Source of the DNA: Streptomyces sp. NBC_01335
GTDB taxonomy: Bacteria > Actinomycetota > Actinomycetes > Streptomycetales > Streptomycetaceae
Length of the DNA: 64,000 nt
Direction: 5' to 3'
Assembly: GCF_035953295.1 (NCBI RefSeq)
Contig: NZ_CP108370.1
Location: 2,914,001 to 2,978,000, forward strand
Shown here: piece after piece, positions 59,501-64,000 of the stretch
Layout of the letters: every line of letters begins with the position of its first letter
Position numbering within the stretch: position 1 is the first letter of the stretch
Notes under the pieces: generated by a model
Database searches by the model: none
What the model was told of the DNA's origin: nothing
What the model saw: the letters and a program-made list of their open reading frames with translations, nothing else
Position numbers and translations under genes: made by a program

Positions 59501-61575
59501 AAGGCGTTCTGGAAGCGCTCGCGGGCGTCGTCGGCGAGGTGGTCGCCGTTGCCCGCGGGCATCCGCAGCCCGAAGTCGTAGATCCAGCCGGTGGTCCGGT
59601 CCGCGCAGCGCAGTTCGTACGGGCGCTCGTCGACGACCTCCACGCCCAGGCGCTGCAGCACCGGGAGGACGGCGGAGAGCGAGACGGGCTCGCCGGTCCG
59701 GTAGATCTTGAAGCGGCGCTCGCCGGGCAGCGCGCCGACCGGCTCGTAGAGGCTGAGCGCGAAGTCCTTCTCGCCCGCCTTGAACCGTTCGAGGTGGACC
59801 AGGTCGGCCACGGCGGCGCGCGGCGAGTGGTCGGCCTTGTAGCCCTCGGGGAAGGAGCGGGCGTAGCGGCGCAGCAGTTCGGCGGCGCGCTCCTCGCCGC
59901 ATTCGGCGTTCAGGGCCTCCTGGAAGCCGTCCGCCCAGGAGCGGGCGGCCTCGACGAGGCGGGCCTCGATGTGCTCGGTGTCGGCGTCCGTGAGGTGCGG
60001 CAGTTCGGTGCCGGGGGCGACCCGGACGACGAAGTGCAGCCGGGACAGGATCGACTCGGTGTTCCAGGCGGTGAAGTCGACGCTGGTACCGCCGAGTTCC
60101 TCCTTGAGGATGTCGATCAGCCGCAGCCTGACGCCGGTGGTGTAGCGGTCGCGCGGCAGGTAGACGAGGGCGGAGTAGTAGCGGCCGTACTCGTCCTGGC
60201 GCAGGTAGAGGCGGAGCCGGCGGCGTTCCTGGAGGTAGAGCACCGAGGTGACGATCGAGCGGAGCTGATCGGTCGGCGTCTGGAACATGTCGTCGCGCGG
60301 GTAGGTCTCCAGGATCTGGAGCAGGTCGCGGCCGTCGTGGCTGTTGTCCGAGAAGCCGGCGCCCTCCAGCACCTCGGCGACCTTGCGGCGGACGACCGGG
60401 ACCCGGCGCACCGACTCGGTGTAGGCGGCGGAGGAGAACAGGCCGAGGAAGCGGCGCTCGCCGACGACGTTGCCGTCGGCGTCGAACTTCTTCACGCCGA
60501 CGTAGTCGAGGTAGCTCGGGCGGTGGACCGTGGAGCGGCTGTTCGCCTTGGTCAGGATGAGCAGCTTGTGCTCGCGGGCCTTGGCCCGTGCGTCGGCGGG
60601 GAGCCGGTCGAAGGACGGGCTGACGGGGTGCGCCTCGTCCTCGTGGTGCTTCGGGTCGGAGCGCAGGATGCCGAGGCCGGTGCCGGGCACGGCGGCGAGC
60701 GAGTCGCCGTTCTTCAGCTCGTACTCGCGGTAGCCGAGGAAGGTGAAGTGGTCGGCGGCGAGCCAGCGCAGCAGTTCACCGGCCTCCTCGATCTCCTCGG
60801 CGGGGAGGTCGTCGGTCGGCTCGCTCGTGAGGCCGTCCGCGATGCGCAGCGCGGCGGCGCGCATCTTGTCCCAGTCCTCGACGGTCTCCCGCACGTCGGA
60901 CAGGACGCGCAGCAGGTCGGCGGTGATCTCCTTGAGGTCCCCGCGGTCCGTCTCGCGGTCGATCTCCACGTGGATCCAGGACTCGACGAGCACGTCGTGC
61001 GGCAGTGCCGCCCCGGCGGTGCCGGAGTCCTTGCGGCCCTTGCTCTGGGGGACCCGGGGGGCGCCGGGGCCGTCGGTGAGGACCTCCAGCAGCTTGCCGG
61101 TGACGTCGCGGCGCACCAGGACCTGGGGGTGGATGACCAGGTGGATGCTGCGGTTCTGGCGGGACAGCTCGTTGGTGACGGAGTCGACGAGGAACGGCAT
61201 GTCGTCGGTGACGACCTCGACGACGGAGTGGCTGGAGGTCCAGCCGTTCTCCTCGACGGTCGGGGTGTGCACCCGGACGTTGGCCGTGCCCTGGGGACGG
61301 TTCTCGGCCAGCCGGTAGTGCGAGGAGGCGGCGCCGAAGACGTCCACCGGGTCCCGGCCGTTCAGGTCCTCCGGGGCGGTGTGCAAGTAGTAGCGCTGGA
61401 GGTAGGAGAGGAGCATGTCCCGGCCGGACCGCTCGTCCCCGTCCGTGCCGGCCGCGGCGACGCGCACCCTGGGGGTACCCCCAGGGCCGCCGGCACCACC
61501 GCCCGGGCTGTTGTCAGCTACCTCGGCGGCCCGTGCGAGCAGCTCGGCCTTGGCTTCGTCCAGCTTGGTCTGCAT
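56569..61575 (-). CDS. gdhB: large NAD-dependent glutamate dehydrogenase
   Basis: A 1668-residue enzyme of the GDH180 class, which deaminates glutamate to 2-oxoglutarate with NAD+. The N-terminal half has the ACT-like regulatory segments ([36 protein letters not shown]). The catalytic core has [48 protein letters not shown], with the substrate and catalytic Lys residues, then GIGTYIKSS and [18 protein letters not shown], the NAD-binding part. The C-terminal helical domain is complete. ATG 61575 has AGGAG and GAGGAC upstream. The length matches the S. clavuligerus type enzyme. It is monocistronic. Confidence 0.95.
   Translation of the reverse strand: [1668 protein letters not shown]
61467..61486. 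repeat. 20-bp perfect palindrome within the gdhB N-terminus
   Basis: CCCTGGGGGTACCCCCAGGG reads the same on both strands. It encodes part of a Gly/Pro stretch (GGPGGTPRV) that interrupts the otherwise acidic N-terminus. It may be a dispersed palindromic element or a strong mRNA hairpin near the translation start. Confidence 0.8.
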
Positions 61576-62040
61576 GTCCTCTGGCTCCTGTCGCGCGCCA
61601 TTGCGTGACGTAGGTGACAAAAGCGGCACAACGCCACGACGCGGGGTATCCGGTCGTAGTCGACGCTATGCCGCGATGAGAGATACCCGGGACCAAATCG
61701 GCGATATTCAGCCGTGGGTCGGGGTGATGGCGATCACGGATCGCCCGGGTGCGGGTGCACTCCGGGGCCGGGGCGGGGGCGTCCATGCCCCCGCGGCGTA
61801 TCGCGCTGATCACGGGCCCAAGGCTATCTCGCCCGGACGGGTGGCCGTCATGAGCCGTATGTGCTCAAACGAAGACCCCCGTTTTGGACACTTCGTCCTG
61901 CTCGCCACCGCTCGCCGCGCTCCCCCGGCGAAGGCGCGCCCTCTTGGCGAACCCGGCCGTCCGGTGCAGGCTGGTCCCCGCCGTACGAGGCCGGGCCGCA
62001 CGCCCGCACCCGGCCGACCCACCCACCCTGGGGGCCCGCC
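61576..62040. other. intergenic region between gdhB and the DJ-1/PfpI gene
   Basis: No supported gene in 465 bases. It includes a GCGGGGGC/GCCCCCGC inverted repeat near 61776-61798 and an A/T-richer stretch at 61850-61900. Divergent promoters are expected, but I could not pick clear elements. Confidence 0.5.
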
Positions 62041-62607
62041 ATGGCACCGAAGATCCTGCTCGTCACCGGCGACGCGGCCGAGTCGCTGGAAGTCCTCTAC
62101 CCGTACCAGCGGCTGCGCGAGGAGGGGTACGAGGTGGACATCGCCGCCCCCGAACGCAAGACCCTGCGCTTCGTGGTCCACGACTTCGAGCCCGGCTTCG
62201 ACACCTACACCGAGAAGCCCGGCTACACCTGGCCCGCCGACCTGGCGTTCGCCGACGTCGTGCCCGGCGACTACGCCGCCCTGGTGATCCCCGGCGGCCG
62301 GGCGCCGGAGTACCTGCGCAACAACGCCGACCTGCGGAGGATCGTCGTCGCCTTCTTCGAGGACGCCCGGCCGGTCGCGCAGATCTGCCACGGCCCGCTG
62401 ATCACCGCCGCGACGGGCAGCCTGGACGGCCGTGAGGTGACCGCCTATCCGGCGCTGGAGCCGGACATGCGGACGGCCGGCGCCGCCTTCCAGGACACGG
62501 AGGCGGTGGTCGACGGCACTCTGGTCTCCTCGCGCGCCTGGCCCGACCACTCGGCGTGGATGCGCGAGTTCCTCAAGGTGCTGCGCGCGAAGGCACCGGT
62601 GGCCTGA
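62041..62607 (+). CDS. DJ-1/PfpI family protein
   Basis: A 188-residue member of the DJ-1/PfpI superfamily (class I glutamine amidotransferase-like fold). It starts MAPKILLVTGDAAESLEVLYPYQRLREEGYEVDIAAPERK. VVPGDYAALVIPGGRAPEYLRNN and PVAQICHGPLITAATGSLDGREVTAYP hold the nucleophile-elbow Cys (ICHGP) with its following His. Family members act as glyoxalases, deglycases or proteases, so the activity is uncertain. ATG 62041 gives the normal family length; the 60 open codons upstream are Pro/Arg-rich. Its 3' end converges on the HAD gene with a hairpin between. Confidence 0.92.
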   Translation: MAPKILLVTGDAAESLEVLYPYQRLREEGYEVDIAAPERKTLRFVVHDFEPGFDTYTEKPGYTWPADLAFADVVPGDYAALVIPGGRAPEYLRNNADLRRIVVAFFEDARPVAQICHGPLITAATGSLDGREVTAYPALEPDMRTAGAAFQDTEAVVDGTLVSSRAWPDHSAWMREFLKVLRAKAPVA

Positions 62608-62620
62608 GGCCCTGGCTCAC

Positions 62621-62642
62621 CCCGGGGCGGGTCCGCCCCGGG
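62621..62642. terminator. bidirectional terminator between convergent genes
   Basis: CCCGGGGCGG-GT-CCGCCCCGGG, an almost continuous palindrome, lies 13 bases from each stop codon of the convergent DJ-1/PfpI and HAD genes. Confidence 0.7.
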
Positions 62643-62654
62643 CTCGCGCACGTC

Positions 62655-63326
62655 TCAGACCTTCATGGACTCCGCCAGCGCCACCGCTTCGGCGAGGCTG
62701 TCCACCACCGGCACCCCCGCCTCCTCCAGGCTGGCCCGGTCGTGCGAGCCCCCGGTGTACAGCACCGCCCGCGCCCCGACGTGCGCGGCGGCCACGGCGT
62801 CGTCCACCGCGTCCCCGATGACCACCGCGTGCTCGGGGGCGACCGTGCCGAGCGCGGCGAAGTGCCGCTCCATGTGGAGCGCCTTGCTGCCGCCGGAAGG
62901 CCCGGTGCGCCCGTCGACCCGTACGAAGTGCGGCTCGATGCCGTAACCCCGCACGGTGGGTATCAGCTGCTCGTGACCGTGCATGCTCAGCAGGGACTGG
63001 CTGCGGCCGTCCCGCCGCCAGCCCGCGAGCAGCTCGGCGGCGCCGTCGGTGAGGCGGCAGGCCGCGCGCAGCTCGGCGTAGGCGTCGTGGAAGAGGACGT
63101 CCATCCGCTCCCACTCGGCGTCGTCCGGTATCCGGCCGAGCAGCCGCTCGTAGAAGAGCGGCACGGGGACGCAGTACGTCGCCCGGTACTGCTCCAGGGT
63201 GATCGGCGCCAGCCCCACCTCGGCGAAGGCCGTGTTGGTCGCCCCGAGGACCGCGTGGATGTCGTCCAGCAGTGTGCCGTTCCAGTCCCAGACCAGGTGG
63301 GTGCGCTTCTCGCCGTGCTTCGCCAT
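62655..63326 (-). CDS. HAD-superfamily hydrolase, phosphoglycolate-phosphatase-like
   Basis: A 223-residue phosphatase-like protein. Motif I is VWDWNGTLLDD, with the nucleophile Asp14 but Asn16 where most HAD phosphatases have Asp; this DWNGT variant occurs in a known subgroup. Motif II is LSMHG and motif III/IV is GSKALHMERHF...AVVIGDAVDDAVAAAHVG. A helical cap lies between motifs I and II. ATG 63326 was chosen for family fit. Substrate is unknown. It is on the same strand as the DUF6912-like gene, 81 bases away. Confidence 0.9.
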   Translation of the reverse strand: MAKHGEKRTHLVWDWNGTLLDDIHAVLGATNTAFAEVGLAPITLEQYRATYCVPVPLFYERLLGRIPDDAEWERMDVLFHDAYAELRAACRLTDGAAELLAGWRRDGRSQSLLSMHGHEQLIPTVRGYGIEPHFVRVDGRTGPSGGSKALHMERHFAALGTVAPEHAVVIGDAVDDAVAAAHVGARAVLYTGGSHDRASLEEAGVPVVDSLAEAVALAESMKV

Positions 63327-63407
63327 GGGAAAGACCGTACTCGGCGGGTCCGACAACCGGCGAGGGCCGCCCCTGACCAGCCCTTCCGGGCCCCTGTGCG
63401 CGGCCCC

Positions 63408-63914
63408 TCAGCCGAGCAGCTGCGGGATCTCCTGCACGCCGAACCAGAGCAGCTCGTGGTCCTCCGCGCCGTCCACGGTGAACTGCGCGTCGTCGTCGCC
63501 GAGGTCGGCGGCGCCCAGGGCCGCGGCGGCGGCCGTCACGTCCTTCTCGGCGTCGTCGGCGTCCACGTGCACGGCCGCCGCCTTGGCGAGCGGCACGGCC
63601 GAGGCGATCCGGACCTCGCCGACCGAGGCGGCGTCCGGCCCCTGGCCGGGATCGCCGAGGGCGTCGCCGTCCGGTACGTCGAACGCGACGACGACCCGGC
63701 GGCGCGGCTCGTCGGGCAGGGCGGCGATCAGCCGGAGCGAGGCGGCGGCGGCCCGGTTGAGCGCCGCGTACTCCAGCTCCTCGATGTCGTCGGAGACGTA
63801 CCATTCGCGCAGCCCGGGGGTGACGGCGTAGGCGGTCAGCGGTCCGGGGCCCAGCTCGCCCGCTCCGTGCGCCGCGGCGAGACCGGAGAGGGTCAGGGGG
63901 ACGTACACGCGCAT
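63408..63914 (-). CDS. DUF6912-like conserved hypothetical protein
   Basis: A 168-residue soluble, acidic protein beginning MRVYVPLTLSGLAAAHGAGELGPGPLTAYAVTPGLREWYVSDDIEELEYAALNRAAAASLRLIA. I recognise the pattern of a conserved actinobacterial family (probably DUF6912) with no known function. No catalytic motif, TM or signal peptide is seen. The middle is rich in Asp/Ala (HVDADDAEKDVTAAAAALG) and the end is HELLWFGVQEIPQLLG. The last 86 bases of the window (63915-64000) show nothing further. Confidence 0.75.
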   Translation of the reverse strand: MRVYVPLTLSGLAAAHGAGELGPGPLTAYAVTPGLREWYVSDDIEELEYAALNRAAAASLRLIAALPDEPRRRVVVAFDVPDGDALGDPGQGPDAASVGEVRIASAVPLAKAAAVHVDADDAEKDVTAAAAALGAADLGDDDAQFTVDGAEDHELLWFGVQEIPQLLG

Positions 63915-64000
63915 GGCTTGGCCACTTTCGTAGTCGACAGACGCCCTCAGGATACGTCGGCGGTCCCCCTTCGGGGCGGGCGGGCGCCCACTGGCGTACG

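Noticed and set aside
56575..61608. A 1677-codon open frame on the plus strand opposite gdhB
   Set aside because: High-GC third-position bias creates long antisense frames; the predicted protein is low-complexity Gly/Val/Arg/Asp with no domain, while the minus strand is a clear GDH.
1..64000. Mobile element or phage island
   Set aside because: No transposase, integrase, terminal inverted repeats, att-like duplication at the tRNA or tmRNA 3' ends, or clear composition shift was seen.

Overview
The window reads as a high-GC actinomycete chromosome, almost certainly Streptomyces. Codons are strongly G/C-ending, GTG and TTG starts are common, genes often overlap by four bases (ATGA or GTGA), and several markers are typical of the genus: an LAETG sortase substrate, a tmRNA beside smpB, a large GdhB-type glutamate dehydrogenase, paired PkaA/PkaB-like kinases and a DasR-type operator. 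From memory the gene order resembles the S. coelicolor core chromosome near murA, hup, ftsEX, prfB and pkaAB; this was not checked by search. I see no insertion sequence, prophage, rRNA or CRISPR array.

Layout. 1-4.6 kb: a truncated helicase, an MFS exporter, a LysR regulator divergent from an alpha/beta hydrolase, and a tRNA-Cys. 4.7-10.1 kb: a three-gene molybdo-flavoenzyme operon of the xanthine dehydrogenase family (FAD, [2Fe-2S] and Mo subunits) with unusual features. 10.5-15.5 kb: a GH20 hexosaminidase with a probable DasR site, a DUF3039 protein, a YqgE protein, murA and an HU protein, with a cluster of strong hairpins between the last two. 15.9-20.3 kb: malic enzyme, an apparently structured leader RNA, and a HelD-like helicase. 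20.5-23.8 kb: a GNAT acetyltransferase, a HemD-like regulator and NarK. 23.9-28.3 kb: a three-gene surface-polysaccharide operon resembling matAB plus an acyltransferase.

28.4-34.9 kb is more accessory: a LysR/MFS pair, a secreted alginate-lyase-family enzyme, a TetR/patatin pair sharing twin operators, and a hexapeptide-repeat protein. 35.0-39.0 kb holds tmRNA, smpB, an S41 protease, ftsX and ftsE. 39.4-46 kb holds a small zinc-ribbon membrane protein, an LAETG surface protein with 13 identical repeats, prfB and two Ser/Thr kinases. 46.2-49.6 kb is one long FHA plus FtsK/SpoIIIE-like protein. 49.9-53.5 kb is a sugar-type ABC importer. A decayed Doc toxin module follows, then a TetR regulator divergent from a Wzm/Wzt-type polymer exporter, gdhB, a DJ-1/PfpI protein, a HAD hydrolase and a DUF6912-like protein.

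Themes. Cell envelope and GlcNAc metabolism recur: MurA, GH20 with its DasR-type site, the MatAB-like poly-GlcNAc machinery, the LAETG protein, FtsEX and the Wzm/Wzt exporter. Ribosome quality control and translation are represented by tmRNA, SmpB and RF2. The least explained items are the His-rich extension on the iron-sulfur subunit, the Mo subunit lacking the usual catalytic Glu, the possible leader RNA before malic enzyme, the Arg-for-Lys Walker A in the FHA/FtsK protein, and the eroded Doc module.
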